Of a stretch of DNA of 12,135 nt, positions 1 through 6,619 are shown one piece after another; position 1 is the stretch's first letter; each line of letters opens with the position of its first letter. A program made the position numbers and the translations under genes. Source of the stretch: Opitutia bacterium UBA5964 (GTDB lineage: Bacteria; Verrucomicrobiota; Verrucomicrobiia; Opitutales; Coraliomargaritaceae); contig DJBY01000144.1 of NCBI GenBank assembly GCA_002430605.1, positions 33,667 to 45,801 of the forward strand, written 5' to 3'. Below the pieces are notes generated by a model, which was given only the letters and a program-made list of their open reading frames with translations, searched no databases and was not told the origin of the DNA.

Positions 1-2
1 AG

Positions 3-22
3 GGTCGACCTCCGTGTCGACC
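3..22 (-). repeat. REP-like hairpin, copy A
   Basis: Seen directly: GGTCGAC, a 6-base spacer CTCCGT, then GTCGACC, giving a perfect 7-bp stem. Read on the minus strand it is GGTCGACACGGAGGTCGACC. This matches the element at 103-122 at 18 of 20 positions, and the match continues for two more bases (CT). The two differences fall at paired stem positions, so both copies keep perfect stems. Inference: the two belong to one family of short palindromic intergenic repeats, arranged head to head as in a REP/BIME pair. The element reaches almost to the window edge, so its outer flank cannot be judged. Confidence 0.5.
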
Positions 23-102
23 GTCAGCAGTTTAGAAATCACATGAAAATCCAAGATTCTCTGTCGGCTATTAGTTATGTCAGCCTCTCCCGCATCGGTA
101 CC

Positions 103-122
103 GGACGACACGGAGGTCGTCC
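103..122 (+). repeat. REP-like hairpin, copy B
   Basis: Seen directly: GGACGAC, spacer ACGGAG, then GTCGTCC, a perfect 7-bp stem with a 6-base loop. The loop ACGGAG is the exact reverse complement of copy A's loop CTCCGT, as expected for the same element in opposite orientation. Relative to copy A the stem carries a T-to-A change on one arm and the compensating A-to-T change on the other. Eighty bases separate the copies. No coding sequence here is convincing. Inference: an imperfect copy of a dispersed palindromic repeat. A genome-wide search for the minus-strand form of copy A would settle this. Confidence 0.5.
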
Positions 123-186
123 CTCCCAAGAGCCAGATGCGAATCCACCGCCCATCTATACCTTTCCCGCTAATCGACGATGAACC

Positions 187-233
187 AAAAAAAAGGCCGA
201 GGCACTTTGCAGTGACCTCGGCCTTTTGTTTTA
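187..233 (-). terminator. Bidirectional intrinsic terminator after cysN
   Basis: Seen directly: AAAAGGCCGAGG (191-202) pairs perfectly with CCTCGGCCTTTT (216-227), giving a 12-bp GC-rich stem around a 13-base loop. On the minus strand the stem runs into eight T residues (194 down to 187), a canonical Rho-independent terminator 14 bases past the cysN stop codon. On the plus strand the stem is followed by a T-rich tract (TTTTGTTTT), so it could also stop transcription arriving from the left. It marks the 3' end of the cysC-cysD-cysN operon. Confidence 0.93.
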
Positions 234-247
234 AATCTTTCGAGCGC

Positions 248-1528
248 TTAAATGATCATGCCCGCCGCAACTGTGGCGTTGGTCAATTCATCAATTAGCA
301 CGAAGCTGCCGGTGATACGGTTCGATTTGTAGCTATCGGCAATCAACGGCGCGGAGGTGCGCACTTTGATACGACCGATATCATTCAGGTTGAAGGTCAA
401 ATCGTCTTCGACCTTGTGCAGCGTGTTGATGTTCACTTTGTAGCAAACTTCAGTCACGATTGCTTTCACTTCCTTAGTCGTGTGGCGCAGGATAAATTTA
501 CCACGGCCAGCAAGTTGCTTATCGGAGGAGAACCAGCAGATCATCGCATCGATGTCTTGAGTCGGTTTAGGTCGATTGTTGGCTTTGACGAGCATATCGC
601 CGCGAGAAATATCGATCTCATCTTCAAGTGTGATCGTCGCAGACATCGGTGCGAAAACTTCTTTTTGAGGGCCGTCAATCGATTCGATTGCCTTGATCTT
701 CGAAGTGAAGCCTGAAGGTAGCACAGTGACTTCGTCGCCGGGCTTGAAGACACCACCGGCCACACGACCAGCGAAACCGCGGAAGTCATGATACTTGTCG
801 GAGTGCGGGCGAATCACCCACTGCACAGGAAAACGTGCTTCGACATGATTCTCATCGGCACCGATATAAACGGTTTCCAAATGGTAAAGTAGTGTCGGGC
901 CTTGATACCACGGCATGTTCTCTGACTTATCGACGATGTTATCACCGAGAAGCGCAGATGCCGGGATAAAAGTCACCTCGACGATATTATCCAAACGCGA
1001 CGCAAACTGCTTAAAGTCGGAAACGATCTTATCGAAGACCCGTTCGTCCCAATCGACCAAGTCCATCTTGTTCACACAAACAACGACGTGCTGAATACGC
1101 AGCAAGTTGGCGATAAATGAGTGGCGGCAAGTCTGCTCGATCACACCCTTACGGGCATCGATCAATACGATCGCGAGGTTGGCAGTGGACGCACCCGTCA
1201 CCATGTTACGGGTGTATTGAATGTGTCCTGGCGTGTCGGCGATGATAAACTTGCGCTTCGGTGTTGCGAAATAGCGGTAGGCCACGTCAATCGTAATGCC
1301 CTGCTCGCGCTCTGCACGCAGACCATCAGTCAACAGTGCAAGGTTCACATGTTCGTCGCCACGTGCCTTGGAGCTAGCCTCCATGGCCTCCATCTGGTCT
1401 TCGAAAATTGCCTTACTATCGTAGAGAAGGCGTCCGATCAATGTGCTCTTACCGTCGTCCACTGAACCGGCAGTAGTAAACCGCAGTAGATCCATATCGA
1501 GGTATCCTGAATTATTATCTTCGCTCAT
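248..1528 (-). CDS. cysN: Sulfate adenylyltransferase subunit 1 (CysN), GTPase
   Basis: CysN is the regulatory GTPase of ATP sulfurylase. With CysD it makes adenosine 5'-phosphosulfate (APS) and pyrophosphate from sulfate and ATP, driven by GTP hydrolysis, in the cytoplasm. The 426-residue protein shows all translation-factor GTPase motifs: P-loop GSVDDGKS (21-28), switch I GITID (77-81), DTPGH (98-102), NKMD (153-156) and SAL (191-193). EF-Tu-like beta-barrel domains II and III follow from about residue 230. There is no APS kinase domain after them, unlike NodQ-type CysNC fusions, and a separate cysC is present. It is the last gene of the operon, 48 bases after cysD, and ends at a strong terminator. 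The ATG start gives the usual short lead-in before the P-loop. No Shine-Dalgarno sequence is visible upstream of it. Confidence 0.97.
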   Translation of the reverse strand: MSEDNNSGYLDMDLLRFTTAGSVDDGKSTLIGRLLYDSKAIFEDQMEAMEASSKARGDEHVNLALLTDGLRAEREQGITIDVAYRYFATPKRKFIIADTPGHIQYTRNMVTGASTANLAIVLIDARKGVIEQTCRHSFIANLLRIQHVVVCVNKMDLVDWDERVFDKIVSDFKQFASRLDNIVEVTFIPASALLGDNIVDKSENMPWYQGPTLLYHLETVYIGADENHVEARFPVQWVIRPHSDKYHDFRGFAGRVAGGVFKPGDEVTVLPSGFTSKIKAIESIDGPQKEVFAPMSATITLEDEIDISRGDMLVKANNRPKPTQDIDAMICWFSSDKQLAGRGKFILRHTTKEVKAIVTEVCYKVNINTLHKVEDDLTFNLNDIGRIKVRTSAPLIADSYKSNRITGSFVLIDELTNATVAAGMII

Positions 1529-1576
1529 GATTTTAAATATTTAATAGCTAATTGGTAATGACTGATAAGGGTTGGC

Positions 1577-2485
1577 TTAGAAGTAGCCCTGTTTCTTACG
1601 GTCTTCCATTGCGGTTTCAGAGCGCTTATCATCGGCACGTGTGCCACGCTCGGTTTGACGGGCCGCTGCAACTTCGTCGATGATATCGTCGAGGTTATCT
1701 GCGGTGGACAAGCAAGCGCCGGTGCAAGTCGCGTCACCAATGGTGCGAAAACGAACAACCATCTTTTCAACTTTTTCTTCGGGAAGTAGTTCGATAAAAT
1801 CACAAACGCCCATGATCACGCCATCACGCACGAAGCAATCACGCTCATGTGAGAAGTAGAGGTGTGGCAGTTCGATGTTCTCGGCCTTGATGTATTGCCA
1901 GATGTCCATCTCCGTCCAGTTGCTGAGCGGGAAAACACGGAAGTGTTCCCCGTGTTGCTTGCGGCCATTGAAAATATTCCAAAGCTCTGGGCGTTGGTTC
2001 TTTGGATCCCATTGGCCGAAGGCATCGCGATGCGAGAAAAAGCGCTCTTTCGCACGAGCCTTTTCTTCGTCGCGACGACCACCACCAAGTGCGGCATCAT
2101 ACTGACCTTCTTCAAGCGCTTCAAGGAGAGCCACTGTTTGCAAACCGTTACGGCTGGCACGCGCGCCCTTCTCTTCGACGACCTTCCCTTCGTCGATCGA
2201 CTTCTGCACGGAGCCAACGATTAGCTCTGCGCCGAGCTCGGCGACATACTTATCGCGAAACTCCATCGTCTCCGGAAAGTTGTGGCCCGTATCGACGTGC
2301 AACAACTGGAATGGCAGCTTCGCAGGCCAGAAGGCCTTTTTCGCTAGGTGCGCCATCACAATGGAGTCTTTACCACCGGAAAAGAGCAGGACTGGTTTCT
2401 CAAACTGCGCAGCAGTCTCGCGAAGAATATAAATCGCTTCGGACTCGAGCTGTTTGAGGTGAGTGATTGTGTAGTCTTGATGCAT
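1577..2485 (-). CDS. cysD: Sulfate adenylyltransferase subunit 2 (CysD)
   Basis: CysD is the catalytic ATP pyrophosphatase subunit of the CysDN ATP sulfurylase, joining sulfate to the AMP moiety of ATP. The 302-residue length is normal for the family. Seen in the protein: the PP-loop SGGKDS (36-41), DTGHNFPET (65-73), the basic GGGRRDEEKARAKER segment (134-148), FPLSNWTEMDIW (185-196), RTIGDATCTGA (247-257) and the C-terminal MEDRKKQGYF ending typical of CysD. It lies 35 bases after cysC and 48 bases before cysN, so the three are almost certainly co-transcribed. No cysH, cysJI or sulfate transporter gene is in the window, so the pathway continues elsewhere or serves sulfation. Upstream of the ATG only AT-rich sequence is seen, with no clear ribosome-binding site. 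Confidence 0.97.
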   Translation of the reverse strand: MHQDYTITHLKQLESEAIYILRETAAQFEKPVLLFSGGKDSIVMAHLAKKAFWPAKLPFQLLHVDTGHNFPETMEFRDKYVAELGAELIVGSVQKSIDEGKVVEEKGARASRNGLQTVALLEALEEGQYDAALGGGRRDEEKARAKERFFSHRDAFGQWDPKNQRPELWNIFNGRKQHGEHFRVFPLSNWTEMDIWQYIKAENIELPHLYFSHERDCFVRDGVIMGVCDFIELLPEEKVEKMVVRFRTIGDATCTGACLSTADNLDDIIDEVAAARQTERGTRADDKRSETAMEDRKKQGYF

Positions 2486-2520
2486 CGTTCTATATTAGAA
2501 TTTAGAAGAAAGAATTGAGG

Positions 2521-3141
2521 TTAGGCGTTCGCGGTCAGTTCGATGAGCGGCAGGATCCGCTCGAGAAGTTCATTGATCGACTCTTGTTCGGTTTGAGAGT
2601 CCGTGGAGACCACCCAGTCGTTGTCGGCTGTGGTGGGTTCTTCGAAAGAGGAATCTTTACCGGTAAAGTCCTTCACGCCACCGGCTGCTGCTTTGGCATA
2701 CAGGCCTTTGACATCACGCTCAGCGCAGGCCTCGAAAGACGCTTGCACATATACAGGCGTGAAATCATCTGCACCGACGATCTCGGCCGCAGCGGCACGT
2801 AAATCCCGTTTTGGGGTAATAAACGAAGTAAAGACAACTATTCCAGCATCGAGAAAAAGGCGCGCCACTTCTGAGATGCGCCGAATATTCTCCTGCCGGT
2901 CTTGATCGGAAAAGCCTAGATCGCGATTCAGACCGCTGCGAATGTTATCGCCATCCAAGATCTTGGTCAAAATACCGCGCTCAGTAAGCTTGCGCTCCAC
3001 TGCATTGGCCAGCGTGCTCTTACCCGAACCAGAGAGACCATAAAACCAGAAAACATGCCCACGTTGACGCAATTGCGCCTCCTTGGCGTCGCGGCCAAGC
3101 ATGCGGTGAAATTCGGTATGGATATTGTCAGGAGTGCTCAT
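2521..3141 (-). CDS. cysC: Adenylyl-sulfate kinase (CysC)
   Basis: CysC phosphorylates APS at the 3'-hydroxyl to give PAPS, used for sulfate reduction or as sulfate donor for sulfotransferases. The 206-residue protein is full length. It has the Walker A motif GLSGSGKST (35-43), the LDGDNIR motif (62-68), an arginine-rich RQENIRRISEVARL segment (82-95), FITPKRDLRAAA (107-118, the family's ISPYR-like region) and the lid region KGLYAKAAAGGVKDFTG (145-161). It is first in a cysC-cysD-cysN order, unlike the E. coli cysDNC order. I associate this order with Bacteroidetes and Verrucomicrobia. No Shine-Dalgarno sequence precedes the ATG. The 146-base gap upstream contains a perfect 24-bp inverted repeat and a candidate promoter, so control of the operon probably acts there. 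Confidence 0.96.
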   Translation of the reverse strand: MSTPDNIHTEFHRMLGRDAKEAQLRQRGHVFWFYGLSGSGKSTLANAVERKLTERGILTKILDGDNIRSGLNRDLGFSDQDRQENIRRISEVARLFLDAGIVVFTSFITPKRDLRAAAAEIVGADDFTPVYVQASFEACAERDVKGLYAKAAAGGVKDFTGKDSSFEEPTTADNDWVVSTDSQTEQESINELLERILPLIELTANA

Positions 3142-3186
3142 GGAAATGAAGGCTCAGCGAGAGGCGGAATTCTCAAAAAAGTACAC

Positions 3187-3239
3187 GGGTTATTCTTATT
3201 ATTAGTTCTTAAGTCAAGAACTAATAATAAGAATAACCC
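3187..3239. repeat. Perfect 24-bp inverted repeat between two operons
   Basis: Seen directly: the arm at 3187-3210 (starting GGGTTATTCTTA) is the exact reverse complement of the arm at 3216-3239 (ending TAAGAATAACCC), with only five bases (AAGTC) between. The stem is AT-rich apart from its GGG/CCC base. On the minus strand it lies 48 bases after the TIGR03790 stop codon and is followed, after a six-base gap, by a run of six T residues. It could therefore act as an unusual terminator or RNA-stabilising hairpin for the infC-amidase-TIGR03790 transcript. It also lies 46-98 bases upstream of cysC. Alternatives are a small MITE-like insertion, a cruciform, or a regulator-binding palindrome. Confidence 0.85.
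3189..3217 (-). promoter_or_regulatory. Candidate sigma-70 promoter for cysC inside the palindrome
   Basis: On the minus strand, TTGACT (3217 down to 3212, five of six to the -35 consensus) is followed after exactly 17 bases by AATAAC (3194 down to 3189, four of six to the -10 consensus). Transcription would begin near 3182, leaving a leader of about 40 bases before the cysC ATG. The -35 box covers the palindrome's loop and the -10 box lies in one arm, so cruciform extrusion or a bound dimeric regulator would block it. The -10 match is poor at its first and last bases, so this is tentative. Confidence 0.3.
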
Positions 3240-3287
3240 ACAGCGGTATTATCGCAGCTAGCCTTTAGCATTCGAAGGCGGCGACTT

Positions 3288-4907
3288 CTACTTCCGTGCA
3301 CTGAGCCTCCAACTCGATGAAAGTCCGATAGCCCCTTCCGCTATTGCGACTTTCGCCCCGTCCTCGAGCAAGGAAAGCCGCAGGGACTTCTCCAAACTCG
3401 GCTGATCGATCAATTTCTGATACAGATCGAGCGCCAACTGGCCGTCTCCGTGCTTATTTAAGAAATCCGCGATCTGTTTGACCAGCACGACCTCATCGGT
3501 CGAAAATACCGTGATATAACGGGCCACCTTCAGGGCTTCCAGCGCTTTCTTGGTCTCGCCTCGGGCGGCATACAATTTCGCCAACTTGTAGGCCAATGGT
3601 AACGAAGGCTGCCGCACGAACTGCGTCCGCGCAAATGTCAGTGCCTCGCCCGACTGACCTTCAGCTTCCAGACGATTGATCTGTCGCAGACAGAGATATG
3701 CGCTCAACGGATTCTCCATCGACACTTTTAACTGCGCATCCAGCCCCAATTTGAAAGGCCGATAGAGCGGATCACCAATTGCCACGCCCTGCCAACTCAG
3801 CGCCGGATTACTAAACATCGCCGCCTCGCCGAAGGTATGACCCTCCAACAATGCAGCCAGCAACATGTGAGGATGATGCGTGTACTCCAAATACGGCTCG
3901 TACACATTACCCACCGTCGCGCAGTAGCCTTGATTTACAAAAGCCCCCAGCCAGCCGGTACTTGTCGAGCGCACGGTCGTGGCCGAAAAGCTATGTAAAT
4001 GAAACCCAATCGCACCCGGCGGAACCGCCCACTTAGGCTCGCCCCAGGAGCCATAAGCATTTTGCCGATACCAGCCCATGTAAATCGCTGGCGCATCGTA
4101 ACGATCCGTGCTATCCATGGGTCGCTTAGTCTTCTCAAAATCAGTATCGTAATACGCCTCCACAGCTAGGTCACCCGCCGCGGTCATCCACTCGTCCCCT
4201 TTTGCGTGCGGCCCACCAATATCAAAATACGCCCGTCCTAGCAGACCCTCGGCTTCGGCTTGCATACTTCGGGCGATCAACTTTTTAACGACCGCAACGC
4301 TTGGCCCGTCCAATCGGCTGACCCGAATCACACGTTTCGCATCGACACTCGTGGCCGTCATATTTGAGAATAGCGGATTCGGCACAAAGGCAGCCATCGA
4401 TAGATTCGCTGGCCCTGCCAACAAGGCAAGCTCCCCATCGACGGAGCCATTATTCACCTTAAATTGCTCCGGCAACTCCTCCAATCCGGGGCCCAACAGC
4501 GTCGCATCATTGGCAATGCGCAGCGGCACACCGCGTGTTGTAACCAAATAACTGATGTGGTGCGTCGCCACCGAGACGCGCTCACGCCCAACGACATCGA
4601 GCCCCGTGGCCTTGACCGCATTCATCCAACCTTTCTCAATCAAGGCATTGAGCAGCGGATTATAAATGGTATCCACAAACTCACGCAAGGTGACCGTCTC
4701 CTGGTTCGGCATCTTCAGCGCGATAATGTTATCCTTCGGAATGCCCCGCTGCTCGGTATAATATTCAGCGATCTCAGCCGAACCACTGTCGTTCGTATTA
4801 ACGACGACCACCACATGCGCGGCCTCACCAGCGTCTTGGCCAACAACGCAAGTCGTCAGCAAGCTGGCTAGACCAAAAATACTCAGAAAGAATTGATTAA
4901 GAGACAT
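3288..4907 (-). CDS. TIGR03790-family secreted protein with C-terminal helical repeats
   Basis: The function of this family is unknown. The 539-residue protein starts with a signal peptide (about 1-24, hydrophobic 6-22), so it should be exported. Residues 31-60 (HVVVVVNTNDSGSAEIAEYY, then RGIPKDNII) are the characteristic TIGR03790 start. The core continues through ISYLVTTRGVPLRI (118-131), HLHSFSATTVR (303-313), YCATVGNVYEPYLEY (328-342) and GDPLYRPF (378-385). That last block, with the VGNVYEP segment before it, recalls the end of caspase-like (clan CD, C25/gingipain-type) domains. I infer a related fold and possible His/Cys chemistry, but have no proof of activity. Residues about 400-525 look like TPR-type helical repeats (KLAKLYAARGETKKALEALK, 441-460). 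It starts three bases after the amidase stop codon, suggesting translational coupling and a shared envelope role. Confidence 0.85.
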   Translation of the reverse strand: MSLNQFFLSIFGLASLLTTCVVGQDAGEAAHVVVVVNTNDSGSAEIAEYYTEQRGIPKDNIIALKMPNQETVTLREFVDTIYNPLLNALIEKGWMNAVKATGLDVVGRERVSVATHHISYLVTTRGVPLRIANDATLLGPGLEELPEQFKVNNGSVDGELALLAGPANLSMAAFVPNPLFSNMTATSVDAKRVIRVSRLDGPSVAVVKKLIARSMQAEAEGLLGRAYFDIGGPHAKGDEWMTAAGDLAVEAYYDTDFEKTKRPMDSTDRYDAPAIYMGWYRQNAYGSWGEPKWAVPPGAIGFHLHSFSATTVRSTSTGWLGAFVNQGYCATVGNVYEPYLEYTHHPHMLLAALLEGHTFGEAAMFSNPALSWQGVAIGDPLYRPFKLGLDAQLKVSMENPLSAYLCLRQINRLEAEGQSGEALTFARTQFVRQPSLPLAYKLAKLYAARGETKKALEALKVARYITVFSTDEVVLVKQIADFLNKHGDGQLALDLYQKLIDQPSLEKSLRLSLLEDGAKVAIAEGAIGLSSSWRLSARK

Positions 4908-4910
4908 CGA

Positions 4911-5939
4911 TTATTGGATACGTTGAAGTCGTTTTCGATACGCGACTATGCCCTCATATAAACTTTGAGCAAGTTTTTGGAGAAATGCCGGCGAACGTAA
5001 TTTATTGGCAGTTTCCGCATGTGAAACAAAGCCCAACTCAGTCAGCACGCCAGGACACTCGAGGTCTTTGAGCACCGACCAGCGCGCCCGCTTTATGCCA
5101 CGATCCGGTCCACCTAACCCCTGCACTAACGCACGCTCGAGATGATAAGTAATCAAGGTGTTCCAAGGGTCTTGTTGATTCCCAAGATAGCGCTTGGCAT
5201 CCTTACTCGTCGGATGCGGATACTTCGACGACGCCTGATACTGCGGGGTCAGCGCATACGACTCAAAGCCGGATGCCGAAGTCGAACCAGCGGCATTAAA
5301 ATGTAGGCTAACAAACAAGTCTGCCTTGGCACGATTCGCAACTTTTGGGCGCTGGGCCAAAGGAATATACACATCGTGATCACGCGTCATCACCACCTCA
5401 AACCCAGAGCTTTCCAGCAGAGCCTTTAAGCGCCGAGCCACATCCAGTGTTAGGTTCTTTTCCAACAAACCATAGGCATCATTACGCGCCCCACTGTCTT
5501 TTCCCCCATGACCTGCGTCAATCACCACACACCGAATCCCTGGACGCTCTTTAAACACCTGCGGCGTCAAAATCGGCTGGAGCACATGCTGATAGTCTGC
5601 CGTCGTGATAAAAAGCTGGCCCTTCGACTCGACCGTCGGAAATCCCAAATGTACCGGCAACCGATTGAGATATAAGACACGTTCGCTTTTACCGACATCA
5701 ATCGTGGTCCATTTACTACGCAGGCGATATGTTTTATTGCCCTGCAACCAATACGCTTGCATGCCGAAACTCTTCCCCACCGTCGCAAGATCGATATACG
5801 ACTTCCCCTCGATCTGAATCTGCCGAGCCGACAAGGATGCAGGCATAAAAAAGCTTAGCACCGCAAGCAGTGCTAAGCTTTGAAAGATAATAGAAGTCGC
5901 CAGTCGGCTGACCTTAACTGAAAGGACGCCGCTCCACAT
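4911..5939 (-). CDS. N-acetylmuramoyl-L-alanine amidase (Amidase_3, AmiC-like)
   Basis: This enzyme cleaves the amide bond between N-acetylmuramic acid and the first L-alanine of peptidoglycan stem peptides, acting in the periplasm in cell separation or wall remodelling. The 342-residue protein has an N-terminal signal or anchor segment (hydrophobic 14-37). Residues about 40-123 resemble the copper amine oxidase N-terminal-like stalk domain found on other envelope amidases. The Amidase_3 catalytic domain runs from about 134 to 335. Its expected zinc ligands and catalytic residue are present: H144 in DAGHGG, E160 in LEKNL, H213 in SLHFNA and E301 in TELGF. The gene begins five bases after infC stops and ends three bases before the TIGR03790 gene. 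A terminator-like hairpin lies within codons 20-31. No Shine-Dalgarno sequence is visible, so coupling to infC translation is possible. Confidence 0.94.
   Translation of the reverse strand: MWSGVLSVKVSRLATSIIFQSLALLAVLSFFMPASLSARQIQIEGKSYIDLATVGKSFGMQAYWLQGNKTYRLRSKWTTIDVGKSERVLYLNRLPVHLGFPTVESKGQLFITTADYQHVLQPILTPQVFKERPGIRCVVIDAGHGGKDSGARNDAYGLLEKNLTLDVARRLKALLESSGFEVVMTRDHDVYIPLAQRPKVANRAKADLFVSLHFNAAGSTSASGFESYALTPQYQASSKYPHPTSKDAKRYLGNQQDPWNTLITYHLERALVQGLGGPDRGIKRARWSVLKDLECPGVLTELGFVSHAETANKLRSPAFLQKLAQSLYEGIVAYRKRLQRIQ
5847..5881 (-). terminator. Terminator-like hairpin inside the amidase signal-peptide codons
   Basis: Seen directly: AAAGCTTAGCAC (5850-5861) pairs perfectly with GTGCTAAGCTTT (5870-5881) around an 8-base loop. 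On the minus strand the closing arm runs into a stretch of six T residues (5852 down to 5847). That is the shape of an intrinsic terminator. It lies about 64 bases after the infC stop codon yet inside the open reading frame of the next gene, where it encodes the hydrophobic core of the signal peptide. Inference: it attenuates read-through from infC into the amidase and TIGR03790 genes. Dense amidase translation would melt the hairpin, so output could depend on translation. Confidence 0.5.
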
Positions 5940-5944
5940 AAGAA

Positions 5945-6619
5945 TTAGGATTCGCTTGCTTCTTTGCCTGCGACTTCGCCTACTTCTTCATCGTGCTCCT
6001 CAATCTCGCTATCGTCACGATCATCATACACATGATCCGGCTGGTTAAACTTCAGCACGCGCTTACCCTCTGGCAATGGCGACAAAATGAGCGCGACCTG
6101 ACGACCGACTAAACGAGGCTCGGAGTCTGCCGTGGCGATGCCAGACAGTTCATCTTTAGCAAGGTTCACTCGCACAAAGCCTAGATCACGGTGTTCGTTC
6201 TCACGTCCGCGGAACTGCAGAGTGAGCTTTACCTTATGTCCGTGGTTGAGGAACCCCTCTGCACGACGCAGCTTTGTCTCGAAATCATGATCACCAATGC
6301 GCACACGGAATTTAATTTCCTTCAGCTTGGTTGCCTGCTGCTTGCTTTCTTTCTGCTTCTTGCTTTCCTCGTAGAGGAATTTGCCGAAGTCCAAAATACG
6401 ACACACAGGAGGACGTGCCGCCGGAGAAATCTCAATCAAGTCGAGTCCTACCTTTTGCGCGAGCTCAAGCGCCTGACGAGGCGGCATCACGCCAAGGTTG
6501 GTGCCCTCGGGTCCGATCACGCGCACTTCTGTCGCGCGAATACGATCATTTGTCCTTAGACCTTTAGGTCCACGATTACGGTTCTGGTAGCGTCCGCGAT
6601 TATTCGGGTAATTTGGCAT
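5945..6619 (-). CDS. infC: Translation initiation factor IF-3 (InfC)
   Basis: IF-3 binds the 30S ribosomal subunit, prevents premature 50S joining and checks start-codon and initiator-tRNA pairing. The 224-residue protein contains the N domain (RTNDRIRATEVRVIGPEGTN, 22-41, through about 83), a lysine-rich linker helix (EESKKQKESKQQATKLKE, 84-101) and the C domain (IKFRVRIGDHDFETKLRRAE, 102-121, to about 193). It has a short basic, asparagine-rich N-terminal extension (1-20) and a very acidic C-terminal tail (about 197-224) beyond the usual end. The start is an ordinary ATG, not the rare AUU/AUC used for autoregulation in E. coli; an in-frame TGA upstream rules out a much longer form. No Shine-Dalgarno sequence is visible. 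The usual partners rpmI and rplT do not follow: an amidase gene starts five bases downstream. Confidence 0.97.
   Translation of the reverse strand: MPNYPNNRGRYQNRNRGPKGLRTNDRIRATEVRVIGPEGTNLGVMPPRQALELAQKVGLDLIEISPAARPPVCRILDFGKFLYEESKKQKESKQQATKLKEIKFRVRIGDHDFETKLRRAEGFLNHGHKVKLTLQFRGRENEHRDLGFVRVNLAKDELSGIATADSEPRLVGRQVALILSPLPEGKRVLKFNQPDHVYDDRDDSEIEEHDEEVGEVAGKEASES

Noticed and set aside
1..183. Plus-strand reading frame open from base 1 to a TGA at 181-183, just before the bidirectional terminator.
   Set aside because: Sixty open codons can occur by chance. The peptide is low in complexity, passes through both palindromic repeats and resembles no protein family. It could still be the end of a gene starting outside the window, but nothing supports that.
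77..298. Plus-strand open frame of 73 codons overlapping the terminator and the end of cysN.
   Set aside because: It runs through the cysN terminator hairpin and into cysN antisense, with no ribosome-binding site or family resemblance.
3142..3287. Possible SAM or other sulfur-responsive riboswitch upstream of cysC.
   Set aside because: The only structure is a simple perfect hairpin; no conserved multi-helix riboswitch core could be recognised.
4850..4907. Possible lipoprotein signal in the TIGR03790 protein (LTTC around residue 20).
   Set aside because: The residues before the cysteine (T-T) do not fit a normal lipobox; a type I signal peptide is more likely.
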